From assembly GCA_947503785.1 (NCBI GenBank), contig CANNFB010000009.1:1-64000 (forward strand): a stretch of DNA of 64,000 nucleotides, in the 5' to 3' direction. The position numbers were made by a program, and so were the translations under genes. This stretch comes from an uncultured Campylobacterales bacterium. GTDB lineage: Bacteria; Campylobacterota; Campylobacteria; Campylobacterales; Arcobacteraceae. Shown piece by piece: positions 18,740-28,496 of the stretch (the stretch's first letter is position 1; the number at the start of each line of letters is the position of its first letter). The notes beneath the pieces are model-generated. The model made no database searches. It saw only the letters and a program-made list of their open reading frames with translations, and was not told the DNA's origin.

Positions 18740-21700
18740 TTGGAAAAATTAAAAAATATTTTATTAATAAAATCTGCATTTTTATTTGTAGTTTTTTGTA
18801 ATGCACTTGTAGATGTTTCACATAAAGTATTATTACAAAATATTGCATTTAAAGTTTTTGATGGAAGCGAACAAGTTATTTGGATATCAATAATAAATGC
18901 CATGATTATAATACCTTTCTTACTTTTGTTTACAATAAGTGGTTATTTATCTGATAAGTATAATAAAAAAGATATTTTAATTTATGGAGCAGTTTCCTCT
19001 TTTTGTTTATCTGTTTTAATGATACTTGCATACTTAAGTGGTAATTTCTATTTTGCAATGTTTTCTCTAGTATTATTAGCAGTTCAAAGTGCAATATATT
19101 CACCTGCAAAGTTTGGATTAATTTTAGATATTTATGGAAAGAAAAATCTTGCCAAGGGTAATTCAGCTTTACAATCTGTATCTATAATAGCAATATTATT
19201 TGCAATTGGAATTACTTCATATATTTTTGAAAGTTTTTATGTTTCAAATAGTTTAGAGGCACTAGGGACAAAAGAAGAGCTACTTGATTCAATCACCCCT
19301 TTAACTTATTATATCTTGCCTATTGCTTTTTTAGAGATGATAGTTTCGCTTTTTGTTTTACGAAAAGTAAAAACTACATATAGGAAAAATAATACATTAA
19401 TCATTGACAAAAAAGAGTGGTTTCAAGGAAAACTTTTAGTAAAGAATATTAAAACAATCTCCTCAAATAGCGTTATATTTTTGTCAGTTATTGGATTGTC
19501 AGTTTTTTGGGGAATATCACAAGGTTTAATGGCAGTATTTCCATCTTTTGCAAAGCAATATCTTGAAGTTACAAATGTATTTATAATAAATGGCGTAATT
19601 GCCTGTTCTGGAATTGGAATTGCTATTGGAGCACTTATTTATTCAAGAGTCTCTAAACACTATATAGAAATAGGAACAATTCCAATTGCAGCTTTTGGAA
19701 TGGCACTAATGGTATATATCTCAACCATAGTTCAAACGCCATTTCTTTTAGCAATGACATTTTTATTATTTGGTGTTTTTGGTGGGTTATTTGTAGTTCC
19801 TTTAAATGCTTTAATTCAATTTAATGCAAGTAAGAGAAGTTTAGGAACAATATTAGCTGGAAATAATTGGTTTCATTCTTTAGCTATGTTTATTATGTTA
19901 AGTATTACAACTATTGTATCTTTTTATAATCTTGATCCTTTAAATACTATTTATTTAATACTATTTATTACAATTATTGGTGCTACATATACAGTATTTA
20001 AATTCCCTCAATCTATGATTTTGCTATTTTTAAAAGTAATTGTTGGATTAAAATATAAACTTGAAGTAAATGGAGTTAAAAATATACCATCAAGTGGTGG
20101 GGTTTTACTTTTAGGAAATCATGTTTCCTGGATTGATTGGGCTGTAATTTTAATGAGTGTACCACGTGAAGTAAAGTTTGTAATGGAAAAATCTATTTAT
20201 AATAAGTGGTATCTAACTTGGTTACTGAAAATGTTTAAAGCTATTCCTATTTCAGGAGCTTCTAGCAAATCAACTATTCAGTTAGTAGCAAAAGAGTTAG
20301 ATAAAGGAAATGTTGTAGTGATTTTTCCAGAGGGAAGTATTACTAGGAATGGCCACTTAGGAGAGTTTAAAAGAGGTTTTGAAATAATTTTAAATCATAC
20401 AAATTCAGACGTAAAAGTTGTATCTTTTTATATTAGAGGTTTATGGGAATCAATGTTTTCAAGGGCTAATAATAAACTAAAAAAATCATATCGAACAAAT
20501 ACTGTGACAGTGTCTTTTTCAAAAGCTATAAAAAAAGACAATGCGAATATTACGGATATAAAAAAACAAGTTTTAGCCTTATCTACACTATCTTGGAAAC
20601 AACATATAGCAAATTTAGGTACATTAAGTGAAACGATTTTTGATAAGTTAAAAGAAGTTTCAAATGAAATGATTATGGCTGATTCTACAGGTTTAGAATT
20701 AAGTGGAAATAAGTTTTTAACTGTATCAATACTATTTAAAAACTTATTACAAAAAAAGATTAAAGGACAAAATATAGGATTACTTATTCCTTCAACTTGT
20801 GCAGGTGCATTTGTAAATAATTCTGTTTTAATGATGGGGAAAACGGCTGTTAATTTAAACTATACTTCAGAAATTGAATCTTTAAAACAAGCTGTTGAAA
20901 AAGCAGAAATAAAAACAATAATTGCAAGTTCAAAGTTTGTAGAAAAACTGAAATTTAAAGGAATAAATATTTCTTCTTTATTTGATTTAGTTGAGGTAAT
21001 TTACCTTGAAGATTTAAAAAAAGAGATTACAAAAATAAGTGGATTAAGTACACTTTTAAGTGTAAAGTTTTTACCCAGTTGGATACTAAAAATAATACAT
21101 TTAAAAAAGATTAAAAAAGATGATACTGTGTTGATTCTCTTTTCCTCAGGAAGTGAAGGAACTCCTAAAGGAATTGAGCTGAGTAGTGATAATGTTCTTG
21201 GAAATTCACAGCAAATTGCAAATGTATTAAATGTAACTGATGATGATGTTTTTGTAGGTTCACTTCCAACTTTTCATGCTTTTGGAATAGTTGTAACTAC
21301 ATTCTTGCCTTTAATCGAAGGAATAAAATGTGTTGCCCACCCCGATCCAACTGATGGACTAGGTTTAGGGAAACTTATCTATAAATATAAAGCTACAATA
21401 TTAACAGGAACATCAACATTCTTTAGGCTTTATACTAAAAACTCAAAAGTCAATTCTTTGATGTTTGAAAGTTTAAGACTTACAGTTGCAGGTGCTGAAA
21501 AACTAAGAAATGATGTAAGGTTAGAATTTAAAAAGAAGTTTGGAAAAGATATTCTAGAAGGTTTTGGTACAACAGAAACAACACCTGTTACTTCATGTAA
21601 TTTACCTAATGTTTTAACGCCTGAGTTCACTGTGCAAAAAGGAAATAAAATAGGAACGGTAGGTATGGCAGTACCTGGAACATTTATTAAAATAGTTAAT

Positions 21701-22222
21701 CCTGAAACTTTTGAAGAACTAGAAACAAATCATGAAGGAATGGTTTTAATTTCAGGTATTCAAGTTATGAAAGGCTATTTAAAAGATGAGAAAAAAACTA
21801 AAGAAGTTCTAAGAGAAATCCAGGGGCATTGTTATTATATAACAGGAGATAAAGGAAAACTTGATAGTGACGGTTTCTTAACAATTGTAGATAGATATTC
21901 AAGATTTGCTAAACTTGGTGGAGAGATGATTAGTTTAGGTGCTATTGAAGAAAAAATTTCAAAACTAATAAAGTTAGACGAGGATTCCCAAACTGATTTT
22001 ATTGCAACTTCCTTAGAAGATGAAAAAAAAGGTGAAAAGATTATTCTTTTGATTTCTATGGTGGAACAAAGTTTCGTAGATGAGTTAAAAGAAAAAATTA
22101 ATGCTTCTTTTGAAAATAAGTTAATGATACCAAGTTTAATAAAAATAGTAGATGATATTCCTAAACTAGGTACGGGAAAGAAAGATTTTAAAGGTGCTAA
22201 AGAGTTAGCTAGAAAAGCTTAA
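18740..22222 (+). CDS. MFS-PlsC-AMP-ligase fusion: lysophospholipid flippase, acyltransferase and acyl-ACP synthetase
   Basis: A 1160-residue three-part protein. Residues about 1-420 form a 12-helix MFS permease like LplT. Residues about 430-620 form a PlsC acyltransferase with HVSWID (HX4D, His near 461) and FPEGSITRNG. Residues about 640-1160 form an AMP-binding acyl-ACP synthetase with SSGSEGTPKG (about 800), GFGTTE and the TGD hinge. Together the parts can import lysophospholipid, activate a fatty acid and re-acylate, which in E. coli needs LplT plus the bifunctional Aas. The start is TTG with AAGGATAT upstream. Confidence 0.92.
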   Translation: MEKLKNILLIKSAFLFVVFCNALVDVSHKVLLQNIAFKVFDGSEQVIWISIINAMIIIPFLLLFTISGYLSDKYNKKDILIYGAVSSFCLSVLMILAYLSGNFYFAMFSLVLLAVQSAIYSPAKFGLILDIYGKKNLAKGNSALQSVSIIAILFAIGITSYIFESFYVSNSLEALGTKEELLDSITPLTYYILPIAFLEMIVSLFVLRKVKTTYRKNNTLIIDKKEWFQGKLLVKNIKTISSNSVIFLSVIGLSVFWGISQGLMAVFPSFAKQYLEVTNVFIINGVIACSGIGIAIGALIYSRVSKHYIEIGTIPIAAFGMALMVYISTIVQTPFLLAMTFLLFGVFGGLFVVPLNALIQFNASKRSLGTILAGNNWFHSLAMFIMLSITTIVSFYNLDPLNTIYLILFITIIGATYTVFKFPQSMILLFLKVIVGLKYKLEVNGVKNIPSSGGVLLLGNHVSWIDWAVILMSVPREVKFVMEKSIYNKWYLTWLLKMFKAIPISGASSKSTIQLVAKELDKGNVVVIFPEGSITRNGHLGEFKRGFEIILNHTNSDVKVVSFYIRGLWESMFSRANNKLKKSYRTNTVTVSFSKAIKKDNANITDIKKQVLALSTLSWKQHIANLGTLSETIFDKLKEVSNEMIMADSTGLELSGNKFLTVSILFKNLLQKKIKGQNIGLLIPSTCAGAFVNNSVLMMGKTAVNLNYTSEIESLKQAVEKAEIKTIIASSKFVEKLKFKGINISSLFDLVEVIYLEDLKKEITKISGLSTLLSVKFLPSWILKIIHLKKIKKDDTVLILFSSGSEGTPKGIELSSDNVLGNSQQIANVLNVTDDDVFVGSLPTFHAFGIVVTTFLPLIEGIKCVAHPDPTDGLGLGKLIYKYKATILTGTSTFFRLYTKNSKVNSLMFESLRLTVAGAEKLRNDVRLEFKKKFGKDILEGFGTTETTPVTSCNLPNVLTPEFTVQKGNKIGTVGMAVPGTFIKIVNPETFEELETNHEGMVLISGIQVMKGYLKDEKKTKEVLREIQGHCYYITGDKGKLDSDGFLTIVDRYSRFAKLGGEMISLGAIEEKISKLIKLDEDSQTDFIATSLEDEKKGEKIILLISMVEQSFVDELKEKINASFENKLMIPSLIKIVDDIPKLGTGKKDFKGAKELARKA

Positions 22223-22245
22223 AAAAGCAGATTAATCTGCTTTTT
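22222..22245. terminator. Bidirectional terminator between the fusion gene and glnD
   Basis: A perfect 24-nt palindrome (AAAAAGCAGATT / AATCTGCTTTTT). It begins at the last base of the plus-strand gene's stop codon and overlaps the end of minus-strand glnD. Confidence 0.8.
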
Positions 22246-24781
22246 CTATTTTATCTTCTGTACACAACAAGTCAACAATATCATCTTGGTTTGCACAGAA
22301 ATTACCATTTTTTTCAATTAGGAATAAATCTTTTGCTAAACCTTTTATGGTATGTAGTTTTGCACTTTCAATTTCAATATTAAAATCATCAAAAATTTTA
22401 GCAATATAGGCAAATAGACCTTTTTGATCTTTTGCTACTAAACTCATAGCGGCTAGATGTGCGGTATGATTACAATTAACTTTTATATCTTCTTTTTTAA
22501 TAATTGGTGTTGCTAACTTTGTAGTTTTTGACATATCAAATGAGTTTTTAATTACATCTTCTATGTAAGGTAAATCTTCATCATCTATTCTTTCAGTAAA
22601 AGAGATATAAAATGCTTTTTTATCATCATATAATTTAAATATATTCATTGAAGCGATATTTAAAAACTCTAATTTTCCTAAAAGATATCCTAAGTTTAAA
22701 GGTACATTTCTAATAATTCTAATAGTTAAGTGAGTAGTATTCATGATTTTATAAATATAATCATCAACATCTTTAGCCTTAATTGCAATATCTAAAATAT
22801 CTTCTGCTTTTAGTATTAAAAACATTTGATTTGATGAAATATACATAATTTTCTTTTTAACTAAGTTTGGTAGTTCTTTGTATCTTTTTAAGTTTTTAAT
22901 TGTATTTTGTTTAGCAACTCTTCTTGCACTTTCATTTAGTAAATCTTCATTTTCAAAAGCGGGAAGAGTTTGTGTATAAAGTTGCTTTAAAAGTGAAGCC
23001 ATTGAAGAGTTATATACATTATTACCAACAGCAGAAATATCACAGTATGTAACTACATACAGCATTTTTAATGCAAGTTCTGATTTTACTAATCCTACAA
23101 AATTTAAAATAGTTTTTTCAGAATAAATATCTTGATGTGTAGCTATATAAGACATCATATTATGATACCTTACAAGTCTCGCACCAATTCTTGTGTGTTC
23201 TTCATCAAAACCAAATGAAATTCCCATACCTTTAAATAATCTTTCTCCAACTATATGATGATCAGTTGGTCTTCCTTTTCCAATATCATGAAAAAGAGCA
23301 ACTAGTTTTGTTACACTTTGTTGATGTTTAGTTAAAGAATCAAATATTTTTTGGATATATGGGTCTTTTATACTTTCAGAAAACTTTAATGTTGTAATTG
23401 AGTGAACATCAACAGGATGTTGATGATAGCCATCAAACTGTGGTTGGTCAATTATCTTTTTAGTACTAGGTAGCACTGCTTGAAATAAACCTGCATTGTA
23501 AATTAGTTTAATTACAGGATACAAACTTTTTTTATAAAGTAATGCTTTTATATTTTTTTGTAGCTCTTTAGATTGTGTTTTAGGCCGTTTTGCTTTACTT
23601 GCATAATATATGTACGACCTATCAAATCTAGTTACACTTGCTGGTAAGTCAGTTAGCTCTTTTAATAGGGTATTTAAAGTTACTGTTTTAGCATTAAATG
23701 AAGTGTATAATGTATTTTCTACAATATATAAATTCTTTTTATATCTATATTGTTTTAATTTTGTTATATTTTTAGCATCAAAGATTACACCTCTTGTGAA
23801 CTTTTTAACCATAGTTGCTGTAAAACTGTGAATAATATGTAAACATGTTAAAAGTTTAGCCATACATTGTCTATCTTTTGTATGACGAGGTTTATTTTTA
23901 AACCCAAGTTTAGTACTTAACTCAGGCAAAATGTCAAAAGTCACTAAATCTTGTTTTTTTCGTGCGATATTATGTAAAGCATTTCTAACTTGAAAAATAA
24001 ATTCTAAAGATTGTCTATATTTTCTATACTCTTCTTCTGTGAATTCTGTACCTATTAAAGTTTTCGTATCAGTTGTGCCATATAAAATATTTGCAATCCA
24101 ATACATCATATTAGATTCTCTAATTCCACCAAATCCATCTTTGATATTTGGTTCCATTTTTAATGGATATTTTAAAAGTCTTTGTTTATGCTCTTCTAGT
24201 TTTTCTAAAACAAACTCTTTTTGATTTGTTCTTCTAATTAGATTTAAAACATTTTCATAACCATACCAAAGGTATTTAGAGCCATATATCATTCTTGATT
24301 CTAAAATTGAACTTTTAATAGTAATATCTTGCTCAACACTCAAGGCAACTTCTTTTAACTCATGAACTCTTGACCCTAGTTTTAACCCACAATCCCAGGC
24401 AAGAGTAATAAATTCTTCCATAATCTCTTTTAAATTGTAACCTTTAATATCTTCATATAAAATCATAATATCAATATCAGAATAAATACAAAGTTGCTGT
24501 CTTCCGTAAGATCCTAGTGCTATTAAACTAATAGGAACAGAAGAACTCATAGGTTGATAAGAACCAAAGTTTTTTCTCAAGATATATTTATAAAGCAAAA
24601 TCAAAAACTTGTCAGTATGTTTTGTATGCTTTATAAAAAAATCTTTACCACCTGTAGTTTCTAAAGTTGTATCAATAGAGGCTACGTAGTTTTTAAAATA
24701 GTTTTTAAAAACTTTTGATATCTCAAAATCATTTGCATTTTGAGATATCAATTCTTCAATTTGTATATTTAAATCAATCAT
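22232..24781 (-). CDS. glnD: PII uridylyltransferase / uridylyl-removing enzyme GlnD
   Basis: The glutamine sensor that uridylylates PII proteins on Tyr51 and reverses the reaction. The protein has 849 residues. The nucleotidyltransferase motif GSYGR..SDIDIMI (Gly90, Ser91, Asp102, Asp104) comes first, then a GlnE/GlnD linker, the HD hydrolase motif FHDIGKG (about 495), and two C-terminal ACT domains (from about 690). Two GlnK substrates with intact T-loops are encoded at 31849 and 33557. The ATG overlaps the stop of the upstream AAA/Fis gene by 4 nt, so the two are coupled. Confidence 0.95.
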   Translation of the reverse strand: MIDLNIQIEELISQNANDFEISKVFKNYFKNYVASIDTTLETTGGKDFFIKHTKHTDKFLILLYKYILRKNFGSYQPMSSSVPISLIALGSYGRQQLCIYSDIDIMILYEDIKGYNLKEIMEEFITLAWDCGLKLGSRVHELKEVALSVEQDITIKSSILESRMIYGSKYLWYGYENVLNLIRRTNQKEFVLEKLEEHKQRLLKYPLKMEPNIKDGFGGIRESNMMYWIANILYGTTDTKTLIGTEFTEEEYRKYRQSLEFIFQVRNALHNIARKKQDLVTFDILPELSTKLGFKNKPRHTKDRQCMAKLLTCLHIIHSFTATMVKKFTRGVIFDAKNITKLKQYRYKKNLYIVENTLYTSFNAKTVTLNTLLKELTDLPASVTRFDRSYIYYASKAKRPKTQSKELQKNIKALLYKKSLYPVIKLIYNAGLFQAVLPSTKKIIDQPQFDGYHQHPVDVHSITTLKFSESIKDPYIQKIFDSLTKHQQSVTKLVALFHDIGKGRPTDHHIVGERLFKGMGISFGFDEEHTRIGARLVRYHNMMSYIATHQDIYSEKTILNFVGLVKSELALKMLYVVTYCDISAVGNNVYNSSMASLLKQLYTQTLPAFENEDLLNESARRVAKQNTIKNLKRYKELPNLVKKKIMYISSNQMFLILKAEDILDIAIKAKDVDDYIYKIMNTTHLTIRIIRNVPLNLGYLLGKLEFLNIASMNIFKLYDDKKAFYISFTERIDDEDLPYIEDVIKNSFDMSKTTKLATPIIKKEDIKVNCNHTAHLAAMSLVAKDQKGLFAYIAKIFDDFNIEIESAKLHTIKGLAKDLFLIEKNGNFCANQDDIVDLLCTEDKIEKAD

Positions 24782-25530
24782 AATAACTCTTTATGTATTT
24801 CTAGTTTTTTTCTTAAAGTAATTCTATTTAAACCTAAGTGTTTAGCAACTTGTACTTGAGATTTATATTTTTTAGTTGAGGCTTTAATTAGTGGAACTTC
24901 AAACAGATATAAAAGGTTTTTATATGCATTTTCTTCTCCTAGGTTCTCACCTAAGTATTTTTCTAGAAACATTAATATTTCTTCTTCTCCAATTGTTTCA
25001 AAGAGGTATGAAAAATATATAGACTTTCTAAGTGAATGTGTATTATTTGTAATATTAGTAATTAGTTTTGAACTAGAAATCATTTCCATATCTAAAGTTT
25101 GAGAGGCATCTATGGAAAATTTATGTATTAAGGCTTTAATATCAAGTTCTCTTTTATATAATTCTGGAACTTCTAGGTTTATTGTAAATATATCTTTTAA
25201 TTTCTGATTTAACATATCATTACTTGATATTGCAATGATTCGTATATTATTTGTGTTAATCCAGTTTAATAAAAGATCAATATTTGTTATTTCATCTATT
25301 TTATCGATTATAATAGAATCATCTTGCCGACTTATTATCTCATCTTGTATATCTTGTTGTAATAATTTCGCAGTATAAATTTTTGAATTAGGTAGTATAT
25401 AAGAAGCTAGAGATTTTTTACCAACTCCTGCTGCTCCTATGATTAATGCATGAACATTTACTGCTTGTAATAATTTTGCTGAGTTTAATATTTCTTTTGA
25501 AATTTCATCTTGTGCTATATAATCTTGCAT
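24778..25530 (-). CDS. Degenerate NtrC-like AAA protein with Fis-type helix-turn-helix
   Basis: A 250-residue protein with the layout of a sigma-54 activator in shortened form. It has a Walker A-like loop IGAAGVGKKS (about 31-40), a Walker B-like SIIIDKIDEI, RIIAISSND in place of the usual RIIAATN, and an NxHSLRKSI segment where WPGNVREL would lie. A Fis-type HTH (VAKHLGLNRITLRKKL) closes the protein. The GAFTGA loop needed to contact sigma-54 is absent, and no receiver domain is present. It probably acts as a DNA-binding or nucleotide-sensing regulator, not a sigma-54 activator. The coupling to glnD suggests nitrogen control. Confidence 0.7.
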   Translation of the reverse strand: MQDYIAQDEISKEILNSAKLLQAVNVHALIIGAAGVGKKSLASYILPNSKIYTAKLLQQDIQDEIISRQDDSIIIDKIDEITNIDLLLNWINTNNIRIIAISSNDMLNQKLKDIFTINLEVPELYKRELDIKALIHKFSIDASQTLDMEMISSSKLITNITNNTHSLRKSIYFSYLFETIGEEEILMFLEKYLGENLGEENAYKNLLYLFEVPLIKASTKKYKSQVQVAKHLGLNRITLRKKLEIHKELL

Positions 25531-25704
25531 ATTTTATAACCTTATTTAGTATAAATTAATTATACAGTATATTTTTATAAATTTAAAAGAACAATGTGTA
25601 TTTATTAATCAATTGGTTAATATATATTATTGGTATTTACAATTATTTTTAATATTCATTATGTAATAATATAAAATATAATTAAAGGAATACAAGAATA
25701 AAAT

Positions 25705-27504
25705 ATGAAAATAAATATGTATAGATTTACCACAATTACTACCTTTATGATTATATCAGTATTGGCTATTTTAATGACAATAAATTATATTTCAAAAAAA
25801 GAAAATGAATTATTAGCTAAAAAGTATGTAACAATTGCAAATAATATGCAAGATAAAGTTAAATCAATAATAAATAAAAAGAAGAATGCGACCTTAGCAT
25901 TAAGTATTACTTTGTCTTACAATAATAGTATTCTAGATATTTTAAATCGTAAAACTGAGCATATTCATTTAAATGAATTATCACTTCTTTTAAGAAAAGA
26001 AACTGCTTTTAAAAATGTATGGTTTCAAGTTTTAGATGAAAAAGGAATTAGTTTATATAGAAGCTGGTCTAAAAAAAGAAATGATGAATTATATAAAGTA
26101 CGCCCTGATATTATTGATATGATAAAAGAACCTAAAGTAAAAAGTACTATAAGTGTTGGGAAATACGATATGACTTTTAAAGCAATGGTTCCTATTTATG
26201 AAAATAAAAAGTTTATAGGGATAGTCGAATCAATAACACATTTTAATTCAATCTCAAGAGGTATTAGAATAAGTGATGAAATAGAACCTATTATTATTGT
26301 TGAAAAAAAATTTACCAAGCAACTAGAAAAAAATGCCTTTACAAAGATTTTTGTTCAAAATCATTATGTGGCAAATTTATCTGTTTCTAAAGAAATACTA
26401 AACTATTTAGAAAAAAAAGAGCTAGATAATTTTTTGAATATAAAGAACTATATTGTAAAAGATGGATATTTGATAATAAATACTCCAATAATATACAAAG
26501 ATAAAAAACTTGCAAGTTTTTTATCTTTTAAAAATATTGAGAATATTGATGTTGAATATATTAAGGAGTATAAACAAAATACATTTTTATATCTAGCTTT
26601 ATTTCTTATATTATTAGGATTAATACTTTTTATAATTAGTTATTATTTATATTCAAGCGAGATAAAAAAACTTTTTAATAAACTAAATAAAAATCAAAAA
26701 GAGCTTTCGGATTTGAATAGTTCATTAAAGCAAACAGTTGATGATGAGGTAGAAAAAAATTATAAGAAAAATAAACTTTTATTTCAGCAAAGTAAAATGG
26801 CAGCAATGGGAGAGATGATAGGTAATATTGCGCATCAATGGAGACAGCCTTTATCTATGATAACTACAGCTGCTTCAGGAATAAAACTAAAAAAAGAATT
26901 AGGTTTATTAGAGGATAAAGATCATAAAGAATCATTAAATGCCATTATTCAAGCAGCAAACTATTTATCGAATACCATTGATGATTTTAGATATTTCTTC
27001 TCTCCAAATAAAAATAAAACTATTATATCTTCGAGTGAATTATTTCAAAAAGTATTTAAACTTTTAGACTCAGCATATAAAAGTGTAAATATAAAAGTTA
27101 TCAAAAATATTGAAGAATTTAAAATATGTACTTTTGAAAATGAATTAATTCAGGTTATTATAAATATTCTTAATAATGCAAAAGATGAACTAGTAAAGAT
27201 TGAAGGCTATGATAATAAATATATTTTTATAGATTTATTTAAAGAAGATAAAAATATTATTATAAAAGTAAAAGATAATGCAGGTGGAATACCTGAAGAT
27301 ATTATTGATAGAATTTTTGAACCATATTTTACAACAAAACATCAAAGCCAAGGTACAGGAATAGGTCTTTTTATGAGTGAAGAGATTATAAGTAAACACT
27401 TGCACGGAGAAATTTTAGTTTCTAATTGTAATAGTATTATTGAAGAAAAGAAATATCGGGGAGCTGAATTTATTATTTCAATTCCCCTTCAAGATGAAAA
27501 CTAA
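25705..27504 (+). CDS. Membrane sensor histidine kinase
   Basis: A 599-residue kinase. An N-terminal membrane helix (about 7-27) is followed by a periplasmic sensor region (about 30-290) resembling a double-Cache fold (VWFQVLDEKGISLYRSW, FIGIVESITHFNSI). A second helix (about 294-315) and a coiled coil then lead to the H-box GNIAHQWRQPLSM with His377. The HATPase_c motifs are ILNNAKDEL, DNAGGIPEDI and GTGIGLFMS. No response regulator is adjacent. The catalytic core is a paralogue of the soluble kinase at 5507. The region 25531-25704 between this gene and the minus-strand regulator is A/T-rich and holds nothing else recognisable. Confidence 0.88.
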   Translation: MKINMYRFTTITTFMIISVLAILMTINYISKKENELLAKKYVTIANNMQDKVKSIINKKKNATLALSITLSYNNSILDILNRKTEHIHLNELSLLLRKETAFKNVWFQVLDEKGISLYRSWSKKRNDELYKVRPDIIDMIKEPKVKSTISVGKYDMTFKAMVPIYENKKFIGIVESITHFNSISRGIRISDEIEPIIIVEKKFTKQLEKNAFTKIFVQNHYVANLSVSKEILNYLEKKELDNFLNIKNYIVKDGYLIINTPIIYKDKKLASFLSFKNIENIDVEYIKEYKQNTFLYLALFLILLGLILFIISYYLYSSEIKKLFNKLNKNQKELSDLNSSLKQTVDDEVEKNYKKNKLLFQQSKMAAMGEMIGNIAHQWRQPLSMITTAASGIKLKKELGLLEDKDHKESLNAIIQAANYLSNTIDDFRYFFSPNKNKTIISSSELFQKVFKLLDSAYKSVNIKVIKNIEEFKICTFENELIQVIINILNNAKDELVKIEGYDNKYIFIDLFKEDKNIIIKVKDNAGGIPEDIIDRIFEPYFTTKHQSQGTGIGLFMSEEIISKHLHGEILVSNCNSIIEEKKYRGAEFIISIPLQDEN

Positions 27505-27521
27505 TATATTTACTACTTAGC

Positions 27522-28385
27522 TTACTTGCTTTTTTTTGAAGAGAAGTAATTAAAAGCAGTAAGTGATACTAAAATAAGTGAAATACCTGCAATTAAATAA
27601 AAGGCATTTATCATCTTATCATAATCATTTAGTGCAATTTTAAACACTACAATAAGAGCTTCAATAGATAAGGCAATTATAATTGTACTTAAGAACTTAG
27701 TCAATATTTTTGTTTCTACTTTAGCATTTTTAGAATAAGATTTGAAAAAGACCTCTTGCTCTAATATTGTTTTTGCTAAATCAAAAATGGCAATACTTAG
27801 AGTTAATGCAATGATTGGTTTAAATATCATTTCTAAAGATAAATCGTTTTTTATAAATAAATAATAGATAAAGTCATATAATGAAAATACAATAGTAATC
27901 ATGGCTAATATCATCATAGAAAAACCTGCAAAAATATAAAAGCCTTTTGTCAAAGCATGAAAGGGTTTATTAAGTTCAAGTAAGTTAAGTTTTTCAAGTA
28001 AGATATCAAGTCTAAAATCTAAAAAGATAATTTCATCACCTTCTTTGATTGTAAGTGTTACACAGTTGTTTCTTGTGGCAATACTAATATATGGTGTTGA
28101 AAAGGCAATATTTTCACCTTTAAATTCTAATTTTGAAATCAAATATGATCTATTTTTATCTTTTGCTTCTTCTTCAATTTTTGTTCTATAATAGTTTGCG
28201 GAACTTTGAATTTTTGTATCTTTATTTGTAAAGTAAATAAGTTCTAAAGAAGGGAATAGGTTAAAAAGTTTTGAGAACTCATTTTTCTTATGAGCTGTTA
28301 AACTTCCAAGATTTCTAACACTCTCTTGTAAGAAAAATTCGATTTCTTCTTGATGTTCTTTATATGTTTCTATGAATTCTTTCAT
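27522..28385 (-). CDS. Membrane protein with N-terminal PDC/Cache-like sensor region
   Basis: A 287-residue protein. Residues about 1-140 have the strand pattern of a PDC/Cache domain (LYFTNKDTKIQSS-like core, RSYLISK, FSTPYIS), although no membrane helix precedes it. Four hydrophobic helices follow (about 148-173, 185-205, 224-247, 258-279). No kinase, GGDEF, MCP or other output domain is attached. It converges on the sensor kinase at 25705, with only 17 nt between stops. The function is unknown; a small-ligand sensing role is inferred from the fold pattern only. Confidence 0.55.
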   Translation of the reverse strand: MKEFIETYKEHQEEIEFFLQESVRNLGSLTAHKKNEFSKLFNLFPSLELIYFTNKDTKIQSSANYYRTKIEEEAKDKNRSYLISKLEFKGENIAFSTPYISIATRNNCVTLTIKEGDEIIFLDFRLDILLEKLNLLELNKPFHALTKGFYIFAGFSMMILAMITIVFSLYDFIYYLFIKNDLSLEMIFKPIIALTLSIAIFDLAKTILEQEVFFKSYSKNAKVETKILTKFLSTIIIALSIEALIVVFKIALNDYDKMINAFYLIAGISLILVSLTAFNYFSSKKSK

Positions 28386-28496
28386 TAAATAATCCTATGA
28401 AATTTTTCAATAGTATACTCATTTATAAGATAGCAAGAGAGTATTTAATGGTTATTTTTTAAACAAGTGTTTAATTTATATGATAATTTACTTATT

